Source: Sesamum alatum (taxonomy: Eukaryota; Streptophyta; Magnoliopsida; Lamiales; Pedaliaceae). Taken from it: a stretch of 64,000 bases of DNA. Positions 51,070-62,879 of this stretch are shown in pieces (position 1 is the stretch's first letter; each line of letters begins with the position of its first letter). The notes under the pieces are model-generated. The model searched no databases and was not told the origin of the DNA. It saw only the letters and a program-made list of their open reading frames with translations. The translations under genes were made by a program, and so were the position numbers. Where the stretch lies: the NCBI GenBank assembly GCA_034509735.1, contig JACGWO010000003.1, positions 434,001 through 498,000 on the forward strand, given 5' to 3'.

Positions 51070-54000
51070 ACCCACCACATTTGGCAAACCAAGATACTTT
51101 TCGAGTTTAGGAACCAATTGTACACCACAAAGCTGGGCATATCACTAACGTACCTCCATCCTCAAATTGTTGTTGAACATGATCTTTTATTTCTGATTAT
51201 TAATAAGTTGACCTGAAGCCCAAGAGTACCACTGCAATATATCAAGGAGCTTTTGGACCGAAGCTTCAGAAGCTTCACAACATATGAGCGAATCATCCAC
51301 AAAGAACAAATGGGAGATTCGAGGGGCCCCTCGAGCAACCGCCACACCCTTGAAAGTACCATCACGTTCTGCCGCTTGTAACATACCACTAAAAGCCTCG
51401 GCATAGAGAATAAAATGAAAAGGCAAAAGTGGGTCGCCCTGACGAATACCTCGGCCTGGTTTAGTTAAACCAAAAACACCACCGTTCAGAACAAAAGAGA
51501 AAGTAACAGATGTAACACACAACATAATGAACTGAACGAAAGAAGCAGCAAACCCCAACTTCCGTAAAAGGCGTTCAAGAAAGCCTACTCCAATCTTTCA
51601 TAAGCTTTATTCATATCAAGCTTGAGGGTAAAATGACCAACTTTTCCTAAACAATGTTGTTTTAAAAAATGATCAAATCTCAAAAGCAAGAAATACATTA
51701 TCCGTAATTAAACGGCCACAAGTAAATGCTGACTGAGACGGTGAAACAATAGAATCCATTATTTCAGCTAGCCTATTAGTAATAGTTTTGGAAGCAATTT
51801 TGTACACCACGTTACACAAACTGATAGGGCCAAATTCAGACATACATTCAGGAGGAGCCATTTTTTGCAGCAACACAATATGCGTAAAATTGAGATCAGG
51901 ATCAAACACATGATCATTGAGGAAGCGTAGTACACACTGGGTAATATCTTGGCCAATGACCGACCAATAAGTACGGGAAAATAGTGGTGAAAATCCATCG
52001 GGGCCGGGGGAAGTAAGGGATGACATAGAGAAAAGAGAGCAACGAACCTCTTTTGCTGTAAACGGGGTTGATAGCCGAGCATTCATGTCCGGTGAAACCC
52101 GAGACGGTACATCAGCGAGCACGACCTCAAAGTCCGTATTCGATGGCTGTCGTGGCTGAAATAGCTCCTGAAAATTCGAACTGATTACGCGTTCCATGTC
52201 ACTCAAGCGAGATTGCCAACACCCCACATTGTCCCGTAACCGTGTGATGCGGTTCTTTTGTTGTCTACTAGAGGTACGGGCATGGAAAAAATGTGTGTTT
52301 CTGTCCCCCTCCCGACGCCACACAACCTTTGCCTATTGGTTCCAATGTTTGTCTTGCAATAAAGCATCCAGTTCTGTCTATAAAGCTTCACAGTACCCTT
52401 TAATTTGTGATATTAAAGTACCTGAAAGAGTGTCAGCAAGTTGAGACTCAAGATATTTAATGCGTTTGTCCAAAGCAGCAAGAGAGTTCTTACTCCACGA
52501 TAGAAGCCCCAAGCGACATTCCTGAAGGTGCTGCAATGGCGTTGAATGGTTGTTGGGACTACGATCTACCTGCCAAACATCTTGTACAATACGACCACAA
52601 TCAGGGGCTTTCGTCTAATAAGCCTCAACACGAAAAGGGCGATGAGAGAAGTGAGGAGACTGATGTTGTTTAAACCCCGTTGTACGTACAAAAATAGGAC
52701 AATGATTTGAAAATAAATTAAAGGGAGATGTTTAACCTGGGAATTTGGATGCAAGGCACGCCAAGGACTATCTCCAAATGCTCGATCGAGACGGCAATGG
52801 ACCGTAACGAAGCTTCTCACTTATTACACCAAGTAAATTTTGTCCCCACAAAACCCAAATAAGATAGTTGCGTATCCTCGATAGCTGACCTGAAATCATG
52901 CAACAACCAAGATTGAGTAGGCGATAAACTCTATTTTTCATGAGGAAATAACATAGCATTAAAATCGCCCCCGACCAACCACGGCAGAGAAGACTGATTC
53001 TTGAGACGGCGCAATAGTTCCCAACACTCTCTCCGATGAGCAATTTCGGCTTCCCCATAAAAGCCTGTAAACTGCCAGGATGAAGCTCCATTATCCAAAT
53101 TAGGCAATTCATAATGCTCGGCGGGACTGCCTAGCAATCGCTGCCGATGAAAGTTCGGATGAGCTTTCTGAAGATCCACTATCCATTCGTTTCTTTGGTG
53201 GTCGACTCGACCCGCTGATAGCCATGGAGAGGGGCAATTTACGCTTCGCCCTAGCCACCCCTCGACGCCACCGCCCACGAATACCACTGCCGGATTGGCT
53301 ATCTTTGCCTGCCGAAAATTGCAAGGGAAAATAAGATCTCGTGTCCCCTCCATGAGCCTCTTCCAAAGGAACATCAACAAGGTTTAACTCACTCGTTGAG
53401 ATTGCGTCTGGCGAACGACGAATAGCCGATAAAAGGGTAAATGAACAGGGCGAAAATTCTGGAGCTACACCCAAACGCGGAGAGGACGGATTCTGCTGAA
53501 GCGAAAAATGAAGGGCAGACGACGAAGTCGCCACAGGTAATTGCTCCGAGTCACAAGGTGCAATGGGAGAGAGAGAAGCAGCCAAAAAACCAGGCATTTG
53601 GGACTTCAAAACCGGAGTCAGGAAATCTACTGCAGTGGAATACGGCTCAGGTGAAGTGACTGGACCAATAACAACTAGACGCGGGCTTGCCGCAGCTGGT
53701 AAATCAGGCACTTGGGCTGGGCTAGCAATAGCAGATGGGCCAGGCAGATAAGAGGGATCGGGGCCAGACAGGGTCGCCAACTTAGGCTCAATAGCATTAG
53801 GCCTGGACAAGGGCCTGGCAGTTGGACCAGCACTAGCAAATGAGGAAGGCCCAGGTTGGTGAGTTTTGTCAGATGTCCTGACAATGAAATCGCCAAAGAC
53901 CTGAATACCCCTAGCTCGCTGACTGTTGTTGTCGTTGTCCGAGCTAGAAACCGCCGGTGAGGTGAGACTACAAAATGGCCGGACCACCATTGGCCGGAGA

Positions 54001-54132
54001 ATGGGAGCATCAAATGACGACTGACTACTAAACGAGTTTTCTCGTAACCATGGACCATAGGGAGCATGAACGTCGGGATCAATGAAACCATCCGAGAACT
54101 GAAGATCATGCAACCGCTGAATGTGCCCAAGG
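51070..54132 (-). pseudogene. 5' portion of the split L1-type LINE
   Basis: Reading the minus strand: 54113-53109 is the C-terminal part of ORF1 (PYGPWLR at residues 18-24, then a long P/S-rich low-complexity region and a basic end). 53100-52931 is the C-terminal piece of the endonuclease (WQFTGFYGEAE.., PWLVGGDFNAML); the N-terminal half is missing. A degraded linker follows. 52323-51673 is RT (GPDGFSPLFSRTYW, SEFGPISLCNVVYKIASK, SPSQSAFTCGRLITDN). After a shift, 51558-51187 carries GIRQGDPL and the catalytic FVDDS. The sequence stops at 51070 within a KYLGLPNVVG segment. The 3' remainder is at 30710-31988. ORF1's start is absent, so the copy was 5'-truncated. Confidence 0.87.
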
Positions 54133-54543
54133 AATAAGTTAATTATGATAATGACTAAATTTATTAAAGTAAGTAATTTTATTTAATTAGTTATAACATC
54201 CGTAAGTCAAATGAATATTTAATCAGTTACTAATTTATAAATAATCAAATCAATTAAATTTTCCAATTAGACTTTAAATTAAATAGTAGAAATTGCATTT
54301 AATAAACGTACTAATCAAATAATATAATTATTAAAATTAATTTATAATTTTAAAATATAAATTACTTACCTGTGGAGAAAGGCGTGAAGGAAAAAAAATA
54401 CTAACTTCATCAACCTTTCGGAATAAAATGAGGAAGGCCTTTTTTATTATTATATATAGGCTTAAATACAGTTACGACCCTTGAAGTATCCACCCTACAT
54501 AAATTACCCTTAAAGTATCAAAACCTTCAAAATCCCCCTAACC
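54133..54543. other. AT-rich flank of the LINE
   Basis: No gene. AATAAGTTAATTAT (54133-54146) matches 12 of 14 bases of AATAAATCAATTAT at 30696-30709 and may be the LINE's target duplication. The rest is AT-rich. Confidence 0.4.
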
Positions 54544-55165
54544 TTCTAACTTCTTTAATTTTGAAGAATGAAAGGTCCATTTTACCCTTATTAAAAATTG
54601 ATTTTGAAAAAAAATTAAAGGAATTTTTAGAATACCAAAACCACTATTTTTTTAAGCTTTGTCTAATTCTAGTTTCACTTGTTCATCGAGCTCTTTTAAT
54701 TTTTATAATCCTAAAGTATTTGGAGCTCATTTTATTTTAATTTCACTTATTTATCAAATCAAGTTAAAAATAAATTTATACATACATATAATAAATATAC
54801 GTAAATTAATTGTATATTTTCTTATTAGCTCATCAGCCCTTCGATTTTATTAATTGTATGTTTGTTTAAGTAAATATATAAATATATATATATATATGCA
54901 TGTATAAATTTATTTTTGATTTGGTTTGATAAACAATTGATACTAAAATAAAATAAGTTTCAAGTCTTTTAGGATTACGAAAACAAAAAGAGCTAAATGA
55001 ACAAATGAAACTAGAATTCGGCAGAGCTTGACAAAGGGTGATTTTAGTATTTTAGAAATCCATTTAATTCTTTTTTTTCAAAAAAGCAATTTTTAGTAAG
55101 GATAAAATGTGTTTTTTAAACTTAAAAATTAAAGGAATTAGAAGTCAATATTTTTTCCTAAGGTT
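54544..55165. mobile_element. Foldback element, right arm cut short
   Basis: The left arm (54544-54835) and right arm (about 54840-55165) are inverse copies. TTCTAGTTTCACTTGTTCAT and AATAAATTTATACATACATA on the left return inverted as ATGAACAAATGAAACTAGAA and TGCATGTATAAATTTATT on the right. There is no coding capacity. The right arm stops at the start of the next LTR element. Confidence 0.65.
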
Positions 55166-55172
55166 GTAATAC

Positions 55173-55925
55173 TGTAGACAAACAAAATTTCACGCTCCAA
55201 TCAAATTGGGACAAATAATTTTGATGTTTATCTCTTTAGAAAATACAAATATTAGAGAGATAATGTCAAAATTGACCAATCATATCTTGCCAAATGCTTA
55301 ATGTATTTATCTCTTTAAATTATATTACAAGAGTGTTCAAGTTCACCACAACTCTACCCTCTTTGACATCTATATAAAGGGGTCCTTGAAACTCATTCAG
55401 AACACACACACACACACACACACATACAAGCAAGAGAGCATTCAAGAAGTCCCAAAATCCTCTGAAGCACAAATCAAGGAAGATCCACGGCGTTCTAGGC
55501 AAGATTCAAGGCGTTCGTCGCGAAAATCGTCCAAAGTCAGAGTTTGATTCGACAAGAAGTCCGAACACCGGCGAATTAACGTTATCAAGACAGAAGTCCA
55601 CCTTGGCAGAAGATCAAAGTCCGAAATCCACCAAGAAATATCTCAAATTCAAGTCAAATATCTTCAAGTTCATAGCGATTGATCCAGGAACAAGTCAACG
55701 ACCCCCAAATTAACGTTATTCAAAATCAAAGTCAACATAAAAGGAGATCAAACATCGAGTTTTCACCTTCAAAGTTGCCGAAGTCAAAGCTCACATTCTT
55801 GAAGAGAAGAATCAGAGGTTTTCAAGTAGAGATTTCACACCCACAAATATTCAATTTAATTCAAGAATTCATTTGTAATATTTTCTTGTTTCGTTAAATT
55901 CAGGAACACGAAAATCTGTTTTACA
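55173..55925 (+). repeat. First LTR of the gag-only element
   Basis: 753 bp, from TGTAGACAAAC to CTGTTTTACA. TATATAAA lies at 55371-55378. A (CA)n run at about 55404-55425 sits near the expected transcription start. Confidence 0.82.
55371..55378 (+). promoter_or_regulatory. TATA box of the first gag-only LTR
   Basis: TATATAAA precedes the (CA)n run by some 30 bases. The same box is at 58127-58134 in the second LTR, where it sits in a perfect inverted repeat GACCTC..GAGGTC. Confidence 0.65.
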
Positions 55926-55930
55926 AATTT

Positions 55931-55947
55931 TGGCACACCGGGTGGGA
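55931..55947 (+). other. Primer binding site of gag-only unit 1
   Basis: TGGCACACCGGGTGGGA lies five bases inside the LTR. Unit 2 reads TGGCACGCCCGATGGGA (58679-58695). Both fit the TGGCACGCCCGGTGGGA-type site seen in plant gypsy elements. I do not assign the tRNA. Confidence 0.6.
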
Positions 55948-55995
55948 CCTCTCTACCTCTCATCTCTTCCCTTCAACAGAATCTAAAGTATTTTG

Positions 55996-57173
55996 ATGGA
56001 CACTCAAGAAAAAGTTGTGAAGACGGAGAATTCTAAACTTGCCACATCGAAGTCTTCAAATTCAAGCACCAAGAGTCTTGGTGTTACTACGAGAAGCATG
56101 TCGAAGAAACTTAGGGAATCTTCTCAGATGATCCTCCAATTAAGTCTGTTCAGAAGGACATATTCGTGCCTAACCATGCAAACGAAGATAAATCTCATCC
56201 GTCCTCTCCTCGGTTCGAGTCAGCTACTCCTTCACAACGAATGTGGCCCCAGTCATGGTGACGAATGCCACAACCTTAGAAGAGCAAATTGCAAACCTGA
56301 CAAGAGCTATCAAGGGACTCACCAAGCATTTCCAAGAGCAAGATGCCCAAATCGCCAGGTTGATCAACAAGCCAGACAACGTTGAGACAAGCCATATTCG
56401 AGGGAAACAAGTCGAGGCTCATGATGAAGTTAAGATTTCCACAAAACAGGATTATACCGAGAAGGATGAACCTGCAAAAGATCTTCAAGTCTCGTCTTGT
56501 GGGTTGATTTCGGTAGATCAACTAAAAGAATTCATTGAAGGAATCATCAGGAGCAAGATTGAGGGAAGCACAAGATCATCCTTCACCTACTCCAAGCCCT
56601 ACACTTAAAGAATTGATCATCTGAAGATGCCAATCGGCTATCAACCTCCCAAGTTTCAGTCATTTGATGGCAAAGACAATCCTAAGCAACACGTGGCTCA
56701 CTTCGTGGAAACGTGCCACAACGCTGGAACATATGGGGATTACCTCGTCAAATAATTTGTTCGATCTTTGAAAGGAAATGCATTTGATTGGTACACTGAC
56801 TTGGAAGCCAACTCAGTTGACAGTTGGGGGCAATTAGAACAAGAGTTTCTCAATCGTTTTTACAGTACCAGAAGAACAGTCAGCATGATCGAGCTTGCAA
56901 ACTCACCAGTGGAAGGAAGAGCCCGTCACTGATTATATCAACCACTGGAAAAATTTGAACCTTAATTGCAAAGATCGATTGTCCGAGACTTCAGCAACTG
57001 AAATGTGCATCCAAGGAATGCATTGGGAACTTTGCTATATTCTTCAAGCAATAAAACCAAAAACTTTTGAAGAGCTAGCGACTCGTGCACATGGAATTGA
57101 AATGAGTTTCTATTGCGAAGAAGACGAATACTCAAATGATATCAATGATGATGACGATGATGAGGCAACACCA
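55996..57173 (+). pseudogene. gag of unit 1, broken
   Basis: The start is MDTQEKVVKT. A shifted frame from 56243 encodes a coiled region (LEEQIANLTRAIKGLTKHFQ) and a linker. A stop near 56608 and another near 56753 interrupt the gag domain (QPPKFQSFDGKDNPKQHVAH.., NAFDWYTDLEANSVDSWGQL). A further shift leads to 56895-57173 ([19 protein letters not shown]) with an acidic tail. Unit 2 lacks the two internal stops. Not functional. Confidence 0.85.
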
Positions 57174-57179
57174 TGAAAA

Positions 57180-57730
57180 TTTTCTATGCTCCTGGATATG
57201 AGCATAAACTATCTAATGTCCCCAAAAAAAATGAATTTTCAATGCTCTTAGATATGAGCATAAACCATCTAATGTCTAAAACAAAAATCAATACTCCTTG
57301 ATACGAGTATAAACTATCTACAAAATTACTTGAAAAACTCCTTGATATGAGTATAAACTATCTATAAATTTTAGTCAAAGAACTCCTTAATACGAGTATA
57401 AACTATCTACAAAATTACTTGAAAAACTCCTTGATATGAGTATAAATTATCTAAAAATTTTAGTCAAAGAACTACTTGATACGAGTATAAACAATCTACA
57501 AATTCAAGTTGAAGAACTCCTTGATACGAGTATAAACTATCTATAAATTTATTCGAAAAAACTCTTTCATAAGAGTATAAACTATCTAAATATTCAAATT
57601 GAAGAACTCCTTGATATGAGTATAAACTATCTACAAAGTCAAGTTTGAAGACTCCTTGATATGAGTATAAACTATCTACAAAGTCAAGTTTGAAGACTCC
57701 TTGATATGAGAATAAACTATCAACAAAATT
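57180..57730 (+). repeat. 45-bp tandem repeats after gag, unit 1
   Basis: About 12 imperfect units of AACTCCTTGATACGAGTATA followed by AACTATCTACAAATTCAAGTTG or variants. The first two units are longer and read GCTC.TGGATATGAGCATAAAC. The period is divisible by three, so the opposite strand stays open (57763-57464) as a 15-residue repeat. That frame is probably a by-product. Confidence 0.9.
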
Positions 57731-57913
57731 CAAGTGAACTACGTTATGACTTGATCCTTCCAAAGAGGTACGTAGGCAGCATGAGCTATGTTTCCAAGTT
57801 CAGTCACATGTTAAAAAAAGAAGAACAACATATGAAGAAGAATCAATTTGAGACCTGTTTACTCCTTCACTTCGTTGTTGTCGATGTAAATGAACAAGTC
57901 TCGAGGGGGCATT

Positions 57914-58673
57914 TGTAGACAAACAAAATTTCACGCTCCAATCAAATTGGGACAAATAATTTTGATGTTTATCTCTTTAGAAAATACAAATATTAGAGAG
58001 ATAATGTCAAAATTGACCAATCATATCTGGCCAAATATTTAATGTATTTATCTCTTTAAATTACATTACAAAGAGATAATACAAAATAAGTGTTCAAGTT
58101 CACCACAACTCTACCTCTTTGACCTCTATATAAAGAGGTCCTTGAAACTCATTCAGAACACACACTCACACATACAAGCAAGAGAGCATTCAAGAAGTCC
58201 CAAAATCCTCTCAAGCACAAATCAAGGAAGATCCACGGCGTTCTAGGCAAGATTCAAGGCGTTCGTCGCGGAAATCGTCCAAAGTCAGCGTTTGATTCGA
58301 CAAGAAGTTCGAAGACCGGCGAATTAACGTTATCAAGACAGAAGTCCACCTTGGCGGAAGATCAAAGTCTCAAATCCACCAAGAAATATCTCAAATTCAA
58401 GTCAAATATCTTCAAGTTCATAGGGTTTGATCCGGGAACAAGTCAACGACCCCCGAATTAACGTTATTCAAAGTCAAAGTCAACATAAAAGGAGATCAAA
58501 CATCAAGTTTTCACCTTCGAAGTTGCCGAAGTCAAAGCTCACATTCTTGAAGAGAAGAATAAGAGGTTTTCAAGTAGAGATTTCGCACCCACAAATATTC
58601 AATTTAATTCAAGAATTCATTTGTAATATTTTCTTGTTTCGTTAAATTCAGGAACACGAAAATCTGTTTTACA
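57914..58673 (+). repeat. Second LTR of the gag-only element
   Basis: 760 bp, nearly the same as 55173-55925. It starts TGTAGACAAAC right after the polypurine tract (CTCGAGGGGGCATT) and ends CTGTTTTACA. The (CA)n run is shorter here and some 20 bases of the AT-rich part differ. Confidence 0.85.
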
Positions 58674-58743
58674 AATTTTGGCACGCCCGATGGGACCTCT
58701 CTACTTCTCATCTCTTCCCTTCAACAGAATCTGAAGTATATCG

Positions 58744-59890
58744 ATGGACACTCAAGGAAAAGTTGTGAAGACGGTGAATTTTAAACTTTCCACATCGAAG
58801 TCTTCAAATTCAAGCACCAAGAGTCTCGGTGTTACTACGATAAGCATGTCGAAGAAACTTAGGGAATCTTCTCAGATGATCCTCCAATTAAGTCTGCTCA
58901 GAAGGACATATTCGTGCCTAACCACGCAAGCGGAGATGACGAAGATAAATCTCATCCGTCCTCTCCTCGGTTCGAGTCTAGCTACTACTTCACAATGAAT
59001 GTGGCCCCAGTCATGGTGACGAATGCCACAATCTTAGAAGAGCAAATTGCAAGCCTGACAAGAGCTATCGAGGGACTCACCAAGCATTTCCAAGAGCAAG
59101 ATGCCCAAATCACCAGGTTGATCAACAAGCCAGACAACGTTGAGACAAGCCATATTCGGGGGAAACAAGTCGAGGCTCATGATGAAGTTAAGATTTCCAC
59201 AAAACAAGATTATACCGAGAAGGATGAACCTGCAAAAGATCTTCAAGTCTCGTCTTGTGGGTTGATTCCGATAGATCAACTAAAAGAATTCATTGAAGGA
59301 ACCATCATGAGCAAGATTGAGGGAAGCACAATATCATTCTTCACATACTCCAAGCCCTACACTCAAAGGATTGATCATCTGAAGATGCCAATCGACTATC
59401 AACCTCCCAAGTTTCAGCCATTTGATGGCAAAGACAATCCTAAGCAACACGTGGCTCACTTCGTGGAAACGTGCCACAACGCTGGAACATATGGGGATCA
59501 CCTCGTCAAACAATTTGTTCGATCTTTGAAAGGAAATGCATTTGATTGGTACACTGACTTGGAAGCCAACTCAGTTGACAGTTGGGGGCAATTAGAACAA
59601 GATTTTCTCAATCGTTTTTACAGTACCAGAAGAACAGTCAGCATGATCGAGCTTGCGAACTCACCAGTGGAAGGAAGAGCCCGTCACTGATTATATCAAC
59701 CACTGGAAAAATTTGAGCCTTAATTGCAAAGATCGATTGTCCGAGACTTCAGCAACTGAAATGTGCATCCAAGGAATGCATTGGGAACTTTGCTATATTC
59801 TTCAAGCAATAAAACCAAAAACTTTTGAAGAGCTAGCGACTCGTGCACATGGAATTGAAATGAGCTTCTATTGCAAAGAAGGCGAATACT
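58744..59890 (+). pseudogene. gag of unit 2, less damaged
   Basis: The start is MDTQGKVVKT. A shift leads into a 258-codon stretch (58914-59690). It holds the coiled region, linker and the full gag domain (QPPKFQPFDGKDNPKQHVAH.., LVKQFVRSLKGNAFDWYTDL, LEQDFLNRFYSTRR) without the two stops of unit 1. A second shift near 59655 gives [19 protein letters not shown] to a stop at 59890-59892. Both units share the two frame changes, so these predate the duplication or reflect programmed or alternative reading. No zinc knuckle is seen. Confidence 0.85.
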
Positions 59891-59939
59891 AAAATGATAT
59901 CAATTATGATACCGATGATGATGCAACACCATGCAAATT

Positions 59940-60430
59940 TTCTATGCTCTTGGATAAGAGCATAAACTATCTAATGTCCCAAAAAAAAAAATGAATTTTC
60001 AATGCTCCTGGATATGAGCATAAACCATTTAATGTCCAAAAAAAAAAAATTCAATACTCCTTTATACGAGGATAAACTATCTACATAATTACTTGGAAAA
60101 CTCCTTGATATGAGTATAAATTATCTATAAATTTTAGTCAAAGAACTCCTTGATACGAGTATAAACTATCTGAAATATTACTTGAAAAACTCCTTGATAT
60201 GAGTATAAACTATCTACAAATTTTAGTCAAAGAACTACTTGATACGAGTATAAACAATCTACAAATTCAAGTTGAAGAACTCCTTGATACGAGTATAAAC
60301 TATCAATAAATTTATTCGAAAAAACTCCTTCATAAGAGTATAAACTATTTAAATATTCAAATTGAAGAACTCCTTGATATGAGTATAAATTATCTACAAA
60401 GTCAAGTTTGAAGACCCCTTGATATGAGAA
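59940..60430 (+). repeat. 45-bp tandem repeats after gag, unit 2
   Basis: About 11 units of the same repeat as 57180-57730, with one fewer near the right end. The opposite strand is again open (60481-60227). Confidence 0.88.
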
Positions 60431-60640
60431 TAAACTATCAACAAAATTCAAGTGAACTACGTTATGACTTGATCCTTCCAAAGAGGTACGTAGGCAGCTT
60501 GAGCTATGTTTCCAAGTTCGGTCACATGTTAAAAAAAGAAGAACAACATATGAAGCAGAATCAATTTCGAGACATGTTCACTCCTTCACTTCGTTGTTCT
60601 CGATGCTCATGAACAAGTCTCGAGGGGGCATTTGTGCCCT

Positions 60641-61250
60641 GGATGTTACGAACAATGAATCACACCGGTACCAATTGTAATTTGGTGGGGGAGGGGGGGG
60701 GGGAGAATTTATAATTTAGTACAGAGATTGTGTTAAGAAAAAACATTTAAAGGAGTAAGAGGGTTTTTTAGTAAAATTTTTTCCTATTATTTAATATACA
60801 AATTATACATCATTGGAGAGTCTGTGATGTATGGTTTATCACACTTGAACAGTTTTTAAATTGGATAATTATAATTAAAATTATGATTTAATTAGTGATC
60901 ATTGCTGATGCTAGCAACATTAGCAAGTTCCGGGGCGGTAAGGGAATTCTAAGAAATATAAATACTGAATTTTGTAATGCAAGACTATTGGAAATATAAT
61001 TGAGCCTAGTTTATGTAGAAGAAAATGGAATAAAGATCCGAATTTTGTAGAATGAGATATTTAAGATTAGTGAGAAGGGTACGAATATTGTCTAATGTTT
61101 TATTAAAAAATTACAACATTCTCGATTTATTTACTATACGTCTTATAACTCATTATAGTACACAAATATAAAGTACTAGATTGGACAAATTGTTTTACTA
61201 ACTAAACCGTTGTGAGATTGAGATAAGTATTGTTAATTAGATATATATAT
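60641..61250. other. Unique-looking DNA with a G run
   Basis: No gene. A run of about 10-11 G residues lies near 60695-60704 within a G-rich stretch. No LTR follows the polypurine tract at 60632. Confidence 0.45.
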
Positions 61251-61452
61251 GCACACATACTTATAAAAAATACTTATAAAAAATATTTTTTAATTATTAA
61301 TTAAAAATAAATAAATTTAAGTTAATATTGAATATTTAATATTTATATTCATTTTGTGTATAAAAAAATAACAAAGTATTATGTGACTTTATCAAGGTAA
61401 CTACGCCAATCATTTTTCTTAAAATAATTATTATCAAAGTGTATTTTTAATT

Positions 61453-62067
61453 TTTTTTTCGGTGAAGGTAAGTTTCATTAAAAGATAGAATTACAAAGAT
61501 TACAAGTCAATCAAATGGTTCCTTGGGAATGTATCCAAGGAATCCGCTAAAGTCTATATAATGCTATCGTACTAATATTACAAGGAAGCTCAGAACTCAA
61601 AATAAGTTGCCGGATTTCTTCAACCACCAGATGACCTATTGTAATAGTGGTGCACTCCGTCTGTTGGAACCTCCTTCGATTGCGTTCTTGCCAAAGGTGA
61701 TAGATAAGTGATGCCAATAATGCCCTATACGCTGTGTTGATAACATGCCGTCCTCTCCACTTTGTTGCCGTCCAAGTGATATCTATTTTCCACTCACGGT
61801 TCGGCCACGGAAACCGAACTAGGCATCTGACGGCCCCAAGGCATTGACGTGAAAACTGACAATCAAAGAACATGTGGGAATGGGTTTCAGGTAGCCCGTC
61901 ATAGCATAAAATACAAGAAGTATCCAAGTGAAGTAACCAAGGCCTATCCATAGTGGATAATCTTCCAAGAATAGCAAGCCATAGGATAAAAGCGTTCCGT
62001 GGAATTTTAAAAGGGCCCAAAAGTAGTGAAGACCATACTACCTTTGGTGAGGATGCTCGAAGAGCCC
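61453..62067 (-). pseudogene. 5'-truncated LINE with 11-bp target duplication
   Basis: The minus strand encodes the zf-RVT end of an L1-type ORF2: WSSLLLGPFKIPRNAFILW, then LHLDTSCILCYDGLPETHSH and MFFDCQFSRQCLGAVR, to a stop at 61547. A short 3' region and poly(A) follow (poly(T) at 61451-61459 on the plus strand). Exact direct repeats TATTTTTAATT flank it (61442-61452 and 62068-62078). The LINE frame is open across the retained part. The first 19 codons of the open stretch (to 62125) are target DNA, not LINE. It lacks RT and endonuclease, so it cannot move. Confidence 0.88.
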
Positions 62068-62160
62068 TATTTTTAATTAAAAATATTAATTTTAATTTAA
62101 TAATAATATTATTAATATTGTGCACAAAAAATTGACAATAATTGTGTAACTTTACTCGAA

Positions 62161-62879
62161 CTAAATATTTAAAAGCCTACAATTCATACCTTTTTGTTAA
62201 ATTTTATTTTTATATTATTTAATTAATTTTACCGTCTTTCCATTTCTGCACCCTTTTCTTTGTTGTTCATTCATGTAATACCATGAGATAATGTATTAGT
62301 ATTGATTTAGAAAAAATTACAAATATAGGGTGGAATTTCACCCCTTAAAAATAAATTATTAATTATTAATTAATAATAAAATAACTTTTAAGTTATTATT
62401 TAATAATATATTTAATATTTTTATTTCTATGGTGTACAAAAATTTAACAAAGTATTGTGTAACTTTATCGAGGTAACAACGCCAATCATTTTCTTAAAAT
62501 AATTATTATCAAAATATTAATTTTAATTTAATGATAATATTATTAATATTGTGTACAAAAAATTGACAATAATTGCGTAACTTTACTCAAACTAATTACA
62601 CCAGCTAATTTTTTTAAACAATAATTATTATTAGGATGTATTTTTAATTAAAAAATTAATTTTTAATTTGATAATAAATTTAATATTTTCATTAATATTG
62701 TATGTAAAGAATTGACAAAAATAATATTGCGCATTTATTAATATTGTATACAAAAATTGACAACAATGATATTGCGTGACTTTTCTCGAAGTAACGACCA
62801 TATTTTGTTAAAACCGTTGTCCGAAATATACAAAAATAAAATTTTGAAGTAGTAACAAAATATGGCTATCAATTCAAGT
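62161..62879. repeat. Diverged internal repeats of the AT-rich element
   Basis: Words such as CAAAAATTTAACAAAGTATT, TTGACAATAATTGCGTAACT, GTATTTTTAATTAAAAAATT and ATATTGTATACAAAAATTGAC recur in the same order at varying spacing. This suggests three or more partial copies of a block of about 150-240 bp. No gene. Confidence 0.55.

Larger units (their letters stand above)
55173..60632 (+). mobile_element. Two head-to-tail units of a gag-only LTR element
   Basis: The order is LTR (55173-55925), primer site, gag, 45-bp repeats, polypurine tract, LTR (57914-58673), primer site, gag, repeats, polypurine tract (to 60632). No third LTR follows the second polypurine tract. The two 2.7-kb units are very similar throughout. 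No protease, RT or integrase is present. This resembles the TR-GAG class of non-autonomous LTR elements, of Ty3/gypsy type by its gag. Confidence 0.82.

Noticed and set aside
53441..53751. Plus-strand frames opposite LINE ORF1
   Set aside because: They are shadows of the P/S-rich ORF1 region on the minus strand, with no motif.
57180..57730. CRISPR-like regular repeats
   Set aside because: The units are directly adjacent with no unique spacers, and this is a plant LTR element.
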